A DNA stretch of 64,000 nt from the NCBI GenBank assembly GCA_000509105.1, contig BAIF02000060.1:1-64000 (forward strand). Reading direction: 5' to 3'. Within the stretch, counting starts at the first letter, position 1. Each line of letters opens with the position of its first letter. A program made the translations under genes and the position numbers. Positions 1-9,256 of the stretch are shown here, one piece after another. Below the pieces are notes generated by a model. That model searched no databases, was not told the origin of the DNA, and saw only the letters and a program-made list of their open reading frames with translations. This DNA comes from Clostridiales bacterium VE202-21 (GTDB taxonomy: Bacteria; Bacillota; Clostridia; Lachnospirales; Lachnospiraceae).

Positions 1-241
1 TTTTAACAAATATAAGATAAGTAAATTATGGATATACATTGTTTCACTAATTGCTATATCTGCTTAGAATTTAACATAATACCCGGTATCCAATCGGATC
101 CGGGCCATGTGGTGGAAAAGGAGCCAAAGTAGTGAGGAGTAGCTCCCTTATGTTAAGTAAACAATCTTGTAACCTTAAACTTACGGTAATTGCGATTTAG
201 TTATTATTGTAACACTATTTCTTCTATATTATATTCTTCTT
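1..241. other. AT-rich stretch without a gene
   Basis: I see no gene here. A small bulged hairpin lies around 82-104, and a GGAGC/GCTCC pairing is possible around 120-149. I could not match either to a known riboswitch or transposon end. The peptidase frame that follows becomes unrecognisable upstream of about 242, so this stretch probably replaced the 5' part of that gene. Confidence 0.4.
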
Positions 242-697
242 GGTACACCCGTGATTGCCGTGGAGTCGGGCTATATCACTGTCATGGGCTGGAATCAGTA
301 TGGCGGATGGCGGATCGGTATCAACAGCTTTGACGGTAAAAGATATTATTATTACGCACATCTCCGTCAGAATATCCCATTCGCGGAAAATCTGAAGGAG
401 GGCGATGTTGTCCAGGCAGGTGATGTGATCGGTTACATGGGAAGAACCGGGTATAGCACGACGGAGAATGTAAATAATATTGATACTTATCATCTGCATT
501 TTGGTCTTCAACTAATCTTTGATGAATCTCAGCGGGAGGGGAATAATGAGATATGGGTCGATGTCTATCCCCTGGTTAGATTTCTTTCTCAGAACCGTTC
601 AGATGTACTGAGAAATGATGCCAATAAAGAGTGGTACCGACAATATAAGATGAAGGATCCGGCAGCAGATGCTTACATAAAGAGCAAAGAAGAATAG
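242..697 (+). pseudogene. 5'-truncated M23 family metallopeptidase remnant
   Basis: This is the C-terminal half of a LytM/M23 zinc endopeptidase, a family that cleaves peptidoglycan peptide bridges outside the cell. The readable part runs from GTPVIAVESG through the YYYYAHLR strand and the GDVIGYMGRTGYS turn to the metal-binding HLHFG motif near residue 88. The family's first zinc motif (HxxxD), which should lie 20-30 residues before GTPV, is missing. The frame stays open back to about 179, but that part is AT-rich and unlike the family. No ribosome-binding site precedes the GTG at 251. I infer a gene that lost its 5' half by deletion or insertion, and without the first zinc ligands it should be inactive. 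A weak hairpin at 698-729 follows the stop. Confidence 0.7.
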
Positions 698-873
698 CAG
701 CTAAACCACAGTACAACATAGTTTGGCTGTAAAAAACGAGATCATAGACGGATAAATCATGCGGGAAAACATTAAAAGACAGAAAAGATAACAAATAACT
801 ATAAAAATATTGACTAATTAAAGGATAAGGGATAATATAAAGATAACAGAAAAGGCAGAAGGGAGTGGAAGCT

Positions 874-1218
874 ATGTTAGAAAAATTTATGATCTTATTC
901 ATCTCCGCAGCAGCGTTGGTGATCGTCTGCTGGATACTTGCAGAATACTGGCTCCGCTCTGTCAGGAAGCTTTCAGTAGAGAAAATTTCCAATCTGAGCA
1001 TCTGGAACAGAATGGTATACGCTTTCGAAGATTTCTGCGGAGGAGTAAACCATAAAAAAGACTTCCGCAGGATGCGGATCGGAGAAGAACTAGGGAGCGT
1101 ACACAGAGACGAAGAAATCAGTCATTACAGACAGGCGGAGACATGCAGGAAAGAAGACTGCAGAGAGAAAGACATCTTCAAAAAAGAGAGAAAATACAAA
1201 ATGAAGGCAAATATGTAG
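874..1218 (+). CDS. small single-pass membrane protein, unknown function
   Basis: I do not recognise this 114-residue protein. One hydrophobic segment (about residues 5-25, FMILFISAAALVIVCWILA) is followed by a charged cytoplasmic-looking tail rich in Arg, Lys and Glu with four cysteines. The ATG at 874 is preferred over the in-frame GTG at 865, because the purine-rich AGAAGGGAG sits about 8 bases before the ATG. A strong hairpin terminator follows at 1244-1290, so the gene is probably the last of its transcript. Its position after a peptidase remnant gives no functional clue. Confidence 0.55.
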   Translation: MLEKFMILFISAAALVIVCWILAEYWLRSVRKLSVEKISNLSIWNRMVYAFEDFCGGVNHKKDFRRMRIGEELGSVHRDEEISHYRQAETCRKEDCREKDIFKKERKYKMKANM

Positions 1219-1243
1219 TGCGGCTAAAATCGACCCCCTCATA

Positions 1244-1290
1244 AAGAGGAGGCTGTTACAGAAACCTGTTTTCCGTAACAGCCTCCTCTT
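1244..1290 (+). terminator. long perfect hairpin, probable terminator
   Basis: Two 16-base arms (1244-1259 and 1275-1290) pair perfectly around a 15-base loop, just 25 bases after the small membrane protein. Only a short T-rich tract follows. A T-containing tract also exists on the opposite strand, so it could act in both directions. Confidence 0.75.
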
Positions 1291-1420
1291 ATTAGTTTAT
1301 GGCAATCATTTCCAGCAAGTTTTTAATACTATAATTGTATCATCTATGAATTGCTTATTTATAAAATACCGGTCTATGATTTATAATTGATCATTTTTAA
1401 ATAATAATTTTATATAAATA

Positions 1421-1449
1421 TTGACAAAAAGAGTACGACTGCATATTAT
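1421..1449 (+). promoter_or_regulatory. promoter of the NiCo riboswitch / CDF transcript
   Basis: A consensus TTGACA at 1421-1426 is separated by 17 bases from TATTAT at 1444-1449. Transcription should begin near 1456. The 14-base string actgcatattataa, which overlaps the -10 box, is repeated at 1468-1481. The repeat could be an operator or chance. Confidence 0.75.
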
Positions 1450-1482
1450 AAATAGAAACTCTTTGCACTGCATATTATAACT

Positions 1483-1595
1483 ACAGTACAAACTGAGCAG
1501 GTTATGTAACACATGACCGGGCCGCCAGACAGCGGCAGCAGATAAAAGACATCTGCGGAACAGTTTTCGTTTTTTGTTCCGCAGGTGTCTTTTTT
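1483..1595 (+). promoter_or_regulatory. NiCo (czcD-type) riboswitch with intrinsic terminator
   Basis: The leader contains the recognisable NiCo aptamer strings ACAGTACAAACTGAGCAGG (1483-1501) and CCGGGCCGCC (1517-1526), then AGCGGCAGCAGAT and ATCTGCGGAACAG. Their order matches the four-way-junction Co2+/Ni2+ riboswitch known from Clostridia. The 3' aptamer strand is also the left arm (1545-1562) of a terminator hairpin with right arm 1575-1592 and a T tract. That overlap is the expected on-switch: metal binding holds the aptamer and prevents termination. The gene controlled is a CDF metal exporter, the usual target. The family assignment is from memory of the consensus; a covariance-model search would settle it. 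Confidence 0.85.
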
Positions 1596-1620
1596 GTGAA
1601 TATTCTGAAAATGGAACGCA

Positions 1621-1637
1621 AAGGGGTCAGACCCCTT
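1621..1637. repeat. REP-like palindrome GGGGTCAGACCCC, copy 1
   Basis: A 17-base near-perfect palindrome (AAGGGGTCAGACCCCTT) sits between the riboswitch terminator and the ribosome-binding site of the CDF gene. The same core returns at 26139-26218 and 29983-30030. Being in the 5' untranslated region, it can form a hairpin directly upstream of GGGAGG. Confidence 0.8.
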
Positions 1638-1649
1638 GGGAGGCTAAGT

Positions 1650-2549
1650 ATGAATGAACCAAATAAGATCGCTATGCGCGTCTCAATTGTAAGCATTGTG
1701 GTAAATGTCATTTTGTCTGTTTTTAAGCTGCTGGCTGGCCTGCTGGCTGGCTCGGGTGCTATGGTGTCCGATGCGATTCATTCGGCATCGGATGTCTTCA
1801 GCACGGTGATTGTTATAATTGGGGTGACTATATCCGGCAAAAAGTCCGATAAGGAGCATCCCTACGGGCATGACAGGATGGAATGCGTGGCTTCGATTCT
1901 CCTGGCTGTGGTTCTGTTTGCGACAGGGCTTGGAATCGGAGTAAATGGGATAGAAAAGATTGCGGGGGGCGGGATGGAATCGGCAGCAGCCCCTGGCAGA
2001 CTGGCGCTTGCAGCAGCTGTCATATCAATCGTTGTGAAGGAATGGATGTACTGGTATACAAGGGCTGCGGCAAAGAAAATTAATTCCGGTGCGCTGATGG
2101 CGGACGCGTGGCACCATCGTTCGGATTCCCTCTCCTCGATCGGAGCTTTTGCGGGGATACTGGGTGCCCGCCTGGGATTTCCGGTTCTGGATCCGCTGGC
2201 AAGTATTATTATCTGTATATTTATTGGGAAAGCTTCCTGGGATATCTTCCATGATGCTATGAACAAGATGGTGGATAAATCCTGTGATGACAGGACAATT
2301 CAGGATATGAGACAGTCAGTCTTGGAAAACCCTGGGGTAGCAAAGATTGATGAAATGAGAACCAGAATGTTTGGCGCAAAGGCCTATGTGGATATAGAAA
2401 TTGCTGCGGATGGGAATCTGACATTAAATGAAGCGCATAAAATAGCCGAAAGCGTTCATTCGAGGATTGAAATGGAGTTCCCGGAAGTCAAGCACTGTAT
2501 GGTCCATGTTAATCCTCTGAATGAAAGGGCGATGAAAGAACTGCCATAG
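1650..2549 (+). CDS. cation diffusion facilitator family transporter (CzcD/FieF-like)
   Basis: This 299-residue protein exports divalent metal ions across the cytoplasmic membrane, usually in exchange for protons. The CDF signature SGAMVSDAIHSASDVFS lies near residues 36-52, and the second metal-site motif ALMADAWHHRSDSLSS lies near 144-160, giving the D/D and H/D ligand pairs of site A. About six membrane segments are followed by a cytoplasmic domain of about 90 residues ending in a His-containing strand (KHCMVHVNP). The ATG at 1650 is chosen because GGGAGG lies six bases upstream; the longer frame from 1596 runs through a terminator tail and a REP palindrome. The NiCo riboswitch in its leader suggests that Co2+ or Ni2+ induces it, so cobalt/nickel export is the likely role. 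Confidence 0.9.
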   Translation: MNEPNKIAMRVSIVSIVVNVILSVFKLLAGLLAGSGAMVSDAIHSASDVFSTVIVIIGVTISGKKSDKEHPYGHDRMECVASILLAVVLFATGLGIGVNGIEKIAGGGMESAAAPGRLALAAAVISIVVKEWMYWYTRAAAKKINSGALMADAWHHRSDSLSSIGAFAGILGARLGFPVLDPLASIIICIFIGKASWDIFHDAMNKMVDKSCDDRTIQDMRQSVLENPGVAKIDEMRTRMFGAKAYVDIEIAADGNLTLNEAHKIAESVHSRIEMEFPEVKHCMVHVNPLNERAMKELP

Positions 2550-2619
2550 ACAGCCTTTCCTGCGTATGTTATACTTTTAAATTATTATGATACATAAAAT
2601 CAACTCGAAGGGAGCATTT

Positions 2620-3192
2620 ATGGATTTTCTTTTACAGCTAGACGGAAATATCTTACTCGCGATCCAGGAATATATCCGGCATGACTGGATGGATTCCTTC
2701 TGGAAGTTTATCACGTCACTCGGAGATTCAGGCTGGTTCTGGCTTACGGTCTCCCTCCTGCTGCTGATCCCCCGGAAGACGAGAAAAGCAGGGATTACCG
2801 CTATAGCGGCCATAGCAATCGGAGCGCTTATTACAAACGTAACACTTAAAAACCTGGTAGCCAGGACCCGCCCATACGAAGTCGTGGAGGGACTGACTCT
2901 CTTAATAGGGAAGCAGCATGATTATTCATTCCCATCCGGCCACACATGTGCATCCTTCGCCGCGGCGCTTGTCTATTACCGTATGCTTCCCAGATTCTGG
3001 GGCACAGCCTCCGTAATACTGGCGGCCCTGATCGCCTTTTCACGTCTCTACGTAGGAGTACATTACCCCAGCGACGTAATAGCCGGGCTGTTTATAGGAG
3101 CATTCGCGGCATGGGCAGCCGCCAGGATAATTGCGGATGTCGAGAAGAAGGGTGCGGAGCGCCGTAAAGAAGGTGAGCCCGGCTCCCACTGA
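2620..3192 (+). CDS. PAP2 family membrane phosphatase
   Basis: This 190-residue integral membrane protein belongs to the type 2 phosphatidic acid phosphatase family, whose members dephosphorylate lipid phosphates such as phosphatidylglycerol phosphate or undecaprenyl pyrophosphate. All three catalytic motifs are present: K-x6-RP as KNLVARTRP, PSGH near residue 107, and SR-x5-H-x3-D as SRLYVGVHYPSD. The nucleophilic His and the paired His are both intact. The start at 2620 follows AAGGGAG by six bases, whereas the upstream in-frame ATG at 2587 has no ribosome-binding site. It faces pyrG tail to tail. The exact lipid substrate cannot be told from sequence alone. Confidence 0.88.
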   Translation: MDFLLQLDGNILLAIQEYIRHDWMDSFWKFITSLGDSGWFWLTVSLLLLIPRKTRKAGITAIAAIAIGALITNVTLKNLVARTRPYEVVEGLTLLIGKQHDYSFPSGHTCASFAAALVYYRMLPRFWGTASVILAALIAFSRLYVGVHYPSDVIAGLFIGAFAAWAAARIIADVEKKGAERRKEGEPGSH

Positions 3193-3410
3193 AGGGTACA
3201 GCATATTAAAACCCTTGTAAGGAACTAATCAGGGATGTGAAAAAAACAATCAGTCAACAGCAAAAAACATCTTCATCCAACAATATCCGCATTAGCCAAT
3301 CCAATCCGCTTCTCCCGCTGAATCTCCCCGAGGAGTGGATCACTAAGCCAGGATGAACCTAGCCTGCACGTGCAGAGACCTCCTTGGCCCCGTACGTGCA
3401 GGCGTACACT

Positions 3411-5027
3411 TTACTCCCCCCGCATCCCACTCCTCAAATGAGCCGCCTCCACAAACCCCTTGAAGAGAGGATGCGGCCTATTCGGCCTTGATTTTAGTTC
3501 TGGATGCGCCTGTGTCGCAATGAACCAGGGATGATCCGGAATCTCGAGCATTTCTACAATCCTGCCGTCCGGTGAAAGCCCGGAGAGTATCATGCCGTGC
3601 TCTTCCAGCGCCTCTCGGTAGTCGTTGTTTACTTCATAGCGGTGGCGGTGGCGCTCTTGGATTTCTTCTTTCCCATATAAACGGTATGCCAGTGAATCCT
3701 TTTTGAGAACGCAGGGGTATGAGCCAAGGCGCAGAGTCCCGCCTATATCTTCGATGCCGATCTGATCCGGCATGATATGGATGACGGGGTGGGTAGTGTC
3801 AGGCTGCAGTTCCATACTGTGCGCATCGTTGTAACCGAGAACATCTCTTGCAAATTCCACGATGGAAAGCTGCATCCCCAGGCAGAGGCCCAGGAAGGGG
3901 ATGCGGTTGGTCCGGGCATACCGGATTGCCTCAATCATTCCTTCTATGCCTCTGTCGCCAAAACCGCCGGGAACAATGATTCCGCTGACATCGCTGAACA
4001 CCTCTGCGGCATTATCCGCAGTGACTGTCTCGGAGTCCACCCATTTGATATTAACGGTCGTATGGCTGTAGATTCCGCCGTGCTTCAGCGCCTCAACAAC
4101 GCTGATGTAGGCGTCATGGAGCTGGATATATTTTCCTACAAGGGCAATGTGAACCTCCTGGGTTGGATTGCGGAGGTTGTCCACCATCTCGGTCCAATCT
4201 TTCAGATCTGGTTCCGGACAGTCGAGATGCAGGCATTCACATGCAACCTGGGCCAGATTTTCCCGTTCCATGGCGAGGGGAGCTTCGTATAAATATTCAA
4301 CATCGAGGTTCTGGAGTACATGATTTGCAGGAATATTGCAGAATAAAGAGATCTTATCCTTCATGCCGGCGTCCAGAGGATACTCGGAGCGGCAGACAAT
4401 GATATCCGGCTGTATGCCCATTCCCTGGAGCTCTTTCACACTCGCCTGGGTCGGCTTTGTTTTCATCTCCTGTGAGGCTTTTAGGTAGGGAATCAGGGTT
4501 ACATGGATCAGAATAACGTTATCACGGCCTTTTTCGTGCTGGAACTGCCGTATGGATTCCAGAAAAGGCTGGCTTTCGATATCGCCGACGGTTCCGCCGA
4601 CTTCTATAATGGCGATCTCAGTGTCTTTGGCAGCAGGATTGCGGTAAAATCTGCTTTTGATCTCGTTGGTGATGTGAGGAATAACCTGTACCGTTCCACC
4701 GCCAAAATCACCACGGCGTTCTTTCTGTAAGACAGACCAATAAATCTTTCCTGTTGTTACATTGGAATTTTTCGTCAGGCTTTCGTCAATAAAGCGTTCA
4801 TAATGTCCCAAATCCAGGTCCGTCTCAGCGCCGTCATCCGTTACGAATACTTCACCGTGTTGTACCGGGTTCATTGTTCCAGGGTCAATATTGATATAAG
4901 GGTCAAACTTCTGCATTGTCACAGTATATCCACGTGCCTTCAACAGGCGGCCAAGTGACGCAGCGGTAATTCCTTTTCCGAGTCCAGAAACAACTCCACC
5001 GGTAACAAATACATATTTTACTGCCAT
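3411..5027 (-). CDS. pyrG: CTP synthase
   Basis: This cytosolic enzyme makes CTP from UTP, ATP and glutamine-derived ammonia, the last step of pyrimidine nucleotide synthesis. Its 538 residues match the family length. The N-terminal synthetase domain opens with the P-loop-like [17 protein letters not shown] and contains the UTP/CTP-binding [11 protein letters not shown]. The class I glutamine amidotransferase domain (from about residue 290) has the nucleophile elbow GLCLGMQL and the HPE of the catalytic triad ([16 protein letters not shown]). AAGGAGG lies about six bases before the ATG. It is read in the same direction as the DUF1846 gene upstream, with a 149-base gap that holds a hairpin terminator. 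Confidence 0.97.
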   Translation of the reverse strand: MAVKYVFVTGGVVSGLGKGITAASLGRLLKARGYTVTMQKFDPYINIDPGTMNPVQHGEVFVTDDGAETDLDLGHYERFIDESLTKNSNVTTGKIYWSVLQKERRGDFGGGTVQVIPHITNEIKSRFYRNPAAKDTEIAIIEVGGTVGDIESQPFLESIRQFQHEKGRDNVILIHVTLIPYLKASQEMKTKPTQASVKELQGMGIQPDIIVCRSEYPLDAGMKDKISLFCNIPANHVLQNLDVEYLYEAPLAMERENLAQVACECLHLDCPEPDLKDWTEMVDNLRNPTQEVHIALVGKYIQLHDAYISVVEALKHGGIYSHTTVNIKWVDSETVTADNAAEVFSDVSGIIVPGGFGDRGIEGMIEAIRYARTNRIPFLGLCLGMQLSIVEFARDVLGYNDAHSMELQPDTTHPVIHIMPDQIGIEDIGGTLRLGSYPCVLKKDSLAYRLYGKEEIQERHRHRYEVNNDYREALEEHGMILSGLSPDGRIVEMLEIPDHPWFIATQAHPELKSRPNRPHPLFKGFVEAAHLRSGMRGE

Positions 5028-5145
5028 ATAATCCTCCTTGTATGAAATCTGTGCCTAAAAAAATACTTAAAGAGTATACACCAATTTCTACAAAAAATAC
5101 AGTTTTTTTTCAAGTACATGGAAAAACACTTGGAGAAAGGAAGCA

Positions 5146-5169
5146 GCCGTTCAGATTTGTCTGAACGGC
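5146..5169 (-). terminator. hairpin terminator of the DUF1846 gene
   Basis: Ten-base arms GCCGTTCAGA and TCTGAACGGC pair around a four-base loop just after the stop of the DUF1846 gene. On the minus strand a pyrimidine-rich, T-containing stretch follows. This separates it from pyrG. Confidence 0.65.
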
Positions 5170-5176
5170 CGTTTGA

Positions 5177-6655
5177 TTAGTGGTAAATATGGTCTGTCTC
5201 GTAAACAGCCTGGCAGGTGAGCTGTACGCCCAGCTTTTTGAAGGTTTTGATATCCACATCCGAAAGCATGACCGAGGTGTGTGCCTGACAGCCTTCCAGT
5301 TTCGGCAGCTGTTCCAGCGCTTTTCGGGCCATATTACTGTTGGCGGCGCTGGCGGAAAGGGCGATCAGAACCTCATCCGTATGCAGGCGAGGATTCTTGC
5401 TTTTCAAATAATCGACCTTGAGTTTCTGGATCGGCTCAATGGATTCAGGAGAAATAACATGCAGTTCGTGGTCAATTCCCGCGAGTTCCTTTAACACATT
5501 TAAAAGGAGAGCCGCAGAGGCGCCCAGCAGATTGGTTGTCTTGCCGGTGATCATGCGCCCGTCATCCAGTTCCATAGCCGCCGCAGGCCCGTTCGTCTCC
5601 CTGGAGCGTTCCAGAGCCTTTGCAACCACTTGGCGGTCCTGGACGGAGACATTCGCCTGGTTCATGAGGAGTTCGATTTTCTGAGCCTCCTCCTCGGAAG
5701 TTGTCCCCATCAATAAAGAATTCAGTGATGCAAAATATCTCCGGACAATCTCCTGCCGGGATGCCTCACGACAGATTTCATCGTCGCAGATACATTTGCC
5801 GGCCATGTTTACACCCATGTCGGTTGGGGATTTATAGGGGCTTTTTCCGTAAATTTTTTCAAAAATTGTGTTTAAAACAGGGTAAATTTCCACATCCCGG
5901 TTATAATTCACGGTAGTTACGCCATAAGCTTCCAAATGGAAGGGATCAATCATATTGATATCATTCAGATCCGCGGTGGCGGCCTCATATGCAAGATTAA
6001 CCGGATGCTTCAGAGGCAGGTTCCAAATGGGAAATGTTTCAAATTTGGCATAGCCTGCATGAATTCCACGTTTATGCTCATGATATAATTGTGACAGGCA
6101 GGTCGCCATTTTCCCGCTTCCAGGGCCGGGAGCGGTGACAATCACGAGGGGACGGGACGTTACAATATAATCGTTTTTGCCGTATCCGTCATCGCTGATA
6201 ATCAGAGGGATATTAGAAGGATAACCGTTGATGCAGTAATGCATGTATACAGGGATATCCAAATTCTCAAGGCGGTTTTTGAAGAGGACGGCGCTTTCTT
6301 GTCCGGAATATTGTGTGATGACAACGCTTCCTACATAAAGACCGTTTTCACGGAAAGAATCCATCAGCCGGAGAACGTCGGAATCGTAGGTAATGCCCAG
6401 ATCTCCGCGAACCTTATTTTTCTCAATATCACGTGCGCTGATCACGATGACAATCTCAGCCTGGTCGCTGAGCTGCTTCAGAAGGCGCAGTTTACTATCC
6501 GGAGCAAAGCCAGGCAGCACTCTGGCAGCATGGTAATCATCAAATAATTTTCCCCCAAATTCAAGGTAGAGCTTGTTGTCGAACTGGTTAATCCTCTCGC
6601 GGATATGTTCTGACTGCATAGATAAGTACTTTTCATTATCGAATCCTATTTTCAT
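5177..6655 (-). CDS. DUF1846 family protein
   Basis: This 492-residue cytosolic protein belongs to the DUF1846 family, common in Firmicutes and structurally characterised but without an assigned reaction. Visible hallmarks are the start MKIGFDNEKYLSMQSEHIRER, the glycine-rich TAPGPGSGKMATCLSQLYHE segment (about residue 180) that resembles a nucleotide-binding loop, and a conserved MITGKTTNLLGASAALLLN segment near residue 370. The inner ATG at 6655 is used because AAAAGGA sits seven to eight bases upstream; the longer frame from 6673 would absorb that ribosome-binding site. A role in nucleotide metabolism is only a guess from the neighbouring pyrG. Confidence 0.85.
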   Translation of the reverse strand: MKIGFDNEKYLSMQSEHIRERINQFDNKLYLEFGGKLFDDYHAARVLPGFAPDSKLRLLKQLSDQAEIVIVISARDIEKNKVRGDLGITYDSDVLRLMDSFRENGLYVGSVVITQYSGQESAVLFKNRLENLDIPVYMHYCINGYPSNIPLIISDDGYGKNDYIVTSRPLVIVTAPGPGSGKMATCLSQLYHEHKRGIHAGYAKFETFPIWNLPLKHPVNLAYEAATADLNDINMIDPFHLEAYGVTTVNYNRDVEIYPVLNTIFEKIYGKSPYKSPTDMGVNMAGKCICDDEICREASRQEIVRRYFASLNSLLMGTTSEEEAQKIELLMNQANVSVQDRQVVAKALERSRETNGPAAAMELDDGRMITGKTTNLLGASAALLLNVLKELAGIDHELHVISPESIEPIQKLKVDYLKSKNPRLHTDEVLIALSASAANSNMARKALEQLPKLEGCQAHTSVMLSDVDIKTFKKLGVQLTCQAVYETDHIYH

Positions 6656-6738
6656 TTTCACATTCCTTTTCATGACATATTTCGTTCTCAGTATACTATA
6701 AAATGCCCTGTGTTTACAATATTTTCATAATCTTTTTA

Positions 6739-6767
6739 TTGATTTATATGGAACCTGTACTTATAAT
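6739..6767 (+). promoter_or_regulatory. ftsH promoter
   Basis: TTGATT at 6739-6744 and TATAAT at 6762-6767 are 17 bases apart and lie about 30 bases before the ftsH start codon. This leaves a short leader that holds the AGGAGG ribosome-binding site at 6784-6789. Confidence 0.75.
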
Positions 6768-6795
6768 GGGGATAGTGGATTTTAGGAGGCATAGA

Positions 6796-8817
6796 ATGGA
6801 CAATCAGAATAACAAGAATAATAATAATCCTAAGAACAATAAGCAGGGGTGGGGAGTGATTCTCGTAACCACGCTGCTGACTGTTTTTATTGTAATGGGA
6901 TTGTATTCAATGATGCAGGACAAGAATCCTGCGGAGTTGAGTTACGATGAGTTCCTTACAAAGGTAGATGACGGAGAAATTGAGAAAGTAACGATTGATT
7001 CATCAAAGTTATATGTTACTTTAACAGATGAGGCAAGAAAAAATGAGAAATCGGATAAAAAGACTGCGGGCGGTGATACGCCGAAGGACGCGTCGGATCT
7101 GATCAATCAGCTTGAACAAAAAAGCGGAGAAGAGGAGCGGGCACCGGACTATTATGTTGTCCGTACAGCTGATGAAAAACTGGTGGAACGGCTTCATAAA
7201 GCGGGGGTTCATTTTGAGCAGCAGATGCCCGACACAGCCTCTTCTATGATATTTGAGATATTTATCACCGTTGTGCTGCCGATCATTATGATCGTAATCC
7301 TGTTCAATTTCCTGATGAAACGAATGTCAAAGGGCGGCGGAATGATGGGAATCGGCAAGAGCAACGCCAAGGTTTATGTGGAGAAGGAGACTGGCGTCAC
7401 TTTTCAGGATGTTGCAGGTCAGGATGAAGCGAAGGAATCTCTGCAGGAGGTGGTAGACTTTCTGCACAATCCGGGCAAATACACGGGAATCGGTGCGAAG
7501 CTGCCAAAGGGAGCTCTGCTCGTCGGCCCTCCCGGTACGGGGAAAACGCTGCTTGCGAAGGCGGTGGCAGGTGAGGCAAAGGTACCGTTTTTCTCACTGT
7601 CGGGTTCTGCATTTGTAGAGATGTACGTTGGTGTCGGTGCATCCAGAGTGAGGGATTTGTTTAAGCAGGCACAGCAGATGGCGCCGTGTATCGTATTTAT
7701 CGATGAGATCGATGCAATTGGTAAGACACGTGATACGGCCATGGGCGGTAATGATGAGCGTGAGCAGACACTGAACCAGCTTCTGGCGGAGATGGATGGG
7801 TTTGATACCAACAAGGGCCTTCTGCTTCTGGCGGCAACGAACCGACCGGAGGTACTGGATCCGGCGCTGTTGCGTCCGGGCCGTTTTGACCGCCGCATCA
7901 TTGTTGATAAGCCTGACTTGAAGGGGCGTGTGGATGTCCTGAAAGTACATTCCAAGGATGTTAAGATGGATGAGACTGTGGATCTGGAGGCGATTGCTCT
8001 GGCAACCTCAGGTGCGGTCGGTTCCGATCTGGCCAATATGATTAATGAAGCTGCAATTAATGCCGTTAAGAATGGACGACATGTGGTCAGCCAGAAGGAT
8101 TTGTTCGAGGCTGTAGAAGTGGTGCTGGTTGGTAAAGAGAAAAAAGACCGCATTATGAGTGAAGAGGAGAGAAAGATCGTATCCTACCACGAAGTAGGCC
8201 ACGCGCTGGTGAGCGCCCTGCAGAAAGATGCGGAGCCGGTGCAGAAGATTACGATTGTGCCCAGAACGATGGGCGCTCTGGGATATGTGATGCAGACCCC
8301 GGAGGAGGAAAAGTTCCTTAATACCAAAAAAGAGCTGGAGGCCATGCTGGTTGGTGCACTGGCAGGGCGTGCGGCAGAAGAGCTTGTGTTTGATACGGTA
8401 ACAACAGGGGCTTCCAACGATATTGAACAGGCGACGAAGATTGCCAGGGCAATGATCACACAGTATGGTATGTCCGACAAGTTCGGGCTGATCGGGCTGG
8501 AATCAATTCAGAACCGCTATCTGGACGGACGTCCGGTTATGAACTGCGGGGAAGCCACGGCTGCTGAGATAGACGGCGAAGTCATGAGCATGCTGAAAAA
8601 TGCTTACGATGAAGCAAAACGTCTGCTGGGTGAGAACAGAGAAGCACTGGACCGCATTTCTGCATTCCTGATCGAAAAAGAAACAATTACGGGAAAAGAG
8701 TTCATGAGAATATTCCGTGAAGTTAAGGGAATTGAGGAGCCGGAACAGGGTGAGGAAATAAAAAAAGAAGTGCGTATCGCTATGAAGCCAGTTGAGGGAG
8801 AGGCGGACGCGCAGTAA
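6796..8817 (+). CDS. ftsH: ATP-dependent zinc metalloprotease FtsH
   Basis: FtsH is a membrane-anchored hexameric AAA+ protease that pulls out and degrades membrane and regulatory proteins. In this 673-residue copy, two membrane segments (about 16-36 and 148-172) flank an extracytoplasmic domain. The AAA module follows with Walker [14 protein letters not shown], Walker [13 protein letters not shown] and the second region of homology ending [10 protein letters not shown]. The zinc-protease motif HEVGHAL and the third ligand region near [10 protein letters not shown] complete the catalytic site. The start MDNQNNKN at 6796 follows AGGAGG by six bases. The first 31 residues of the longer open frame lie inside the promoter and are rejected. 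Confidence 0.97.
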   Translation: MDNQNNKNNNNPKNNKQGWGVILVTTLLTVFIVMGLYSMMQDKNPAELSYDEFLTKVDDGEIEKVTIDSSKLYVTLTDEARKNEKSDKKTAGGDTPKDASDLINQLEQKSGEEERAPDYYVVRTADEKLVERLHKAGVHFEQQMPDTASSMIFEIFITVVLPIIMIVILFNFLMKRMSKGGGMMGIGKSNAKVYVEKETGVTFQDVAGQDEAKESLQEVVDFLHNPGKYTGIGAKLPKGALLVGPPGTGKTLLAKAVAGEAKVPFFSLSGSAFVEMYVGVGASRVRDLFKQAQQMAPCIVFIDEIDAIGKTRDTAMGGNDEREQTLNQLLAEMDGFDTNKGLLLLAATNRPEVLDPALLRPGRFDRRIIVDKPDLKGRVDVLKVHSKDVKMDETVDLEAIALATSGAVGSDLANMINEAAINAVKNGRHVVSQKDLFEAVEVVLVGKEKKDRIMSEEERKIVSYHEVGHALVSALQKDAEPVQKITIVPRTMGALGYVMQTPEEEKFLNTKKELEAMLVGALAGRAAEELVFDTVTTGASNDIEQATKIARAMITQYGMSDKFGLIGLESIQNRYLDGRPVMNCGEATAAEIDGEVMSMLKNAYDEAKRLLGENREALDRISAFLIEKETITGKEFMRIFREVKGIEEPEQGEEIKKEVRIAMKPVEGEADAQ

Positions 8818-8882
8818 CCGTTTAGGCCTGCCTGAACGGTACCACAAGGAATCCGGAGGATAAGGAAAGTTAGAATGGATAC

Positions 8883-8911
8883 TTGAAAAAAGTTTTGCCG
8901 GCATGTATAAT
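8883..8911 (+). promoter_or_regulatory. promoter of a small transcript downstream of ftsH
   Basis: TTGAAA at 8883-8888 and a perfect TATAAT at 8906-8911 are separated by exactly 17 bases. No open reading frame follows before a terminator 105 bases later, so it appears to drive a short non-coding RNA. Confidence 0.75.
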
Positions 8912-8917
8912 TTATCT

Positions 8918-9049
8918 AGTACATTAAAAAATAAGTTAATTATTATTCAGTGTACTAGGCTTAATCAGTGGATTGCCGTTCAGTGATTGCCGATAACTGT
9001 TCTTTACAGTTATATAAGCTATCCTCTCTGCCAAGAGGATAGCTTTTTG
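8918..9049 (+). ncRNA. candidate small RNA, about 130 nt, unknown family
   Basis: A strong promoter starts this unit and an intrinsic terminator ends it, with no coding frame between. Three helices are visible. The first pairs ctagtaca (8916-8923) with tgtactag (8951-8958) around an A/T-rich interior, ataactgt pairs with acagttat (8993-9013), and the terminator arms are 12 bases each. A near-direct repeat, cagtgrattgccg, occurs at 8967 and 8981. It is not tmRNA, RNase P or SRP RNA by length and conserved strings. A 6S-like role is conceivable because of the open first helix, but it is shorter than usual 6S RNA. Confidence 0.55.
9016..9049 (+). terminator. intrinsic terminator of the small RNA
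   Basis: Twelve-base perfect arms (9016-9027 and 9034-9045) close a six-base loop and are followed by TTTTT. This is a textbook Rho-independent terminator. Confidence 0.9.
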
Positions 9050-9256
9050 TATAATAGGAAAGTGCTCGGCACTTTTCAATTATATAAAACCCTCCGGGGG
9101 GGGGATGCACATGCCGCATTAAACTAAATAGCCGCAAAGCGGCATCGCGGCGGTACTAAAGTGTGCAGGCTCACTTTGATTTTGATTCTGGAATTCTATT
9201 TTCACTTCCTATATTTTCCCTTCACAAATCCCTCGTTAGGCCTTATAATAAATGGC

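Noticed and set aside
1596..1649. Upstream extension of the CDF gene to 1596
   Set aside because: That part lies in the riboswitch terminator tail and REP palindrome, while the ATG at 1650 has a proper ribosome-binding site.
8918..9049. 6S RNA identity for the small transcript
   Set aside because: It is shorter than typical 6S RNA, and the central-bubble flanking stems are not convincingly present.
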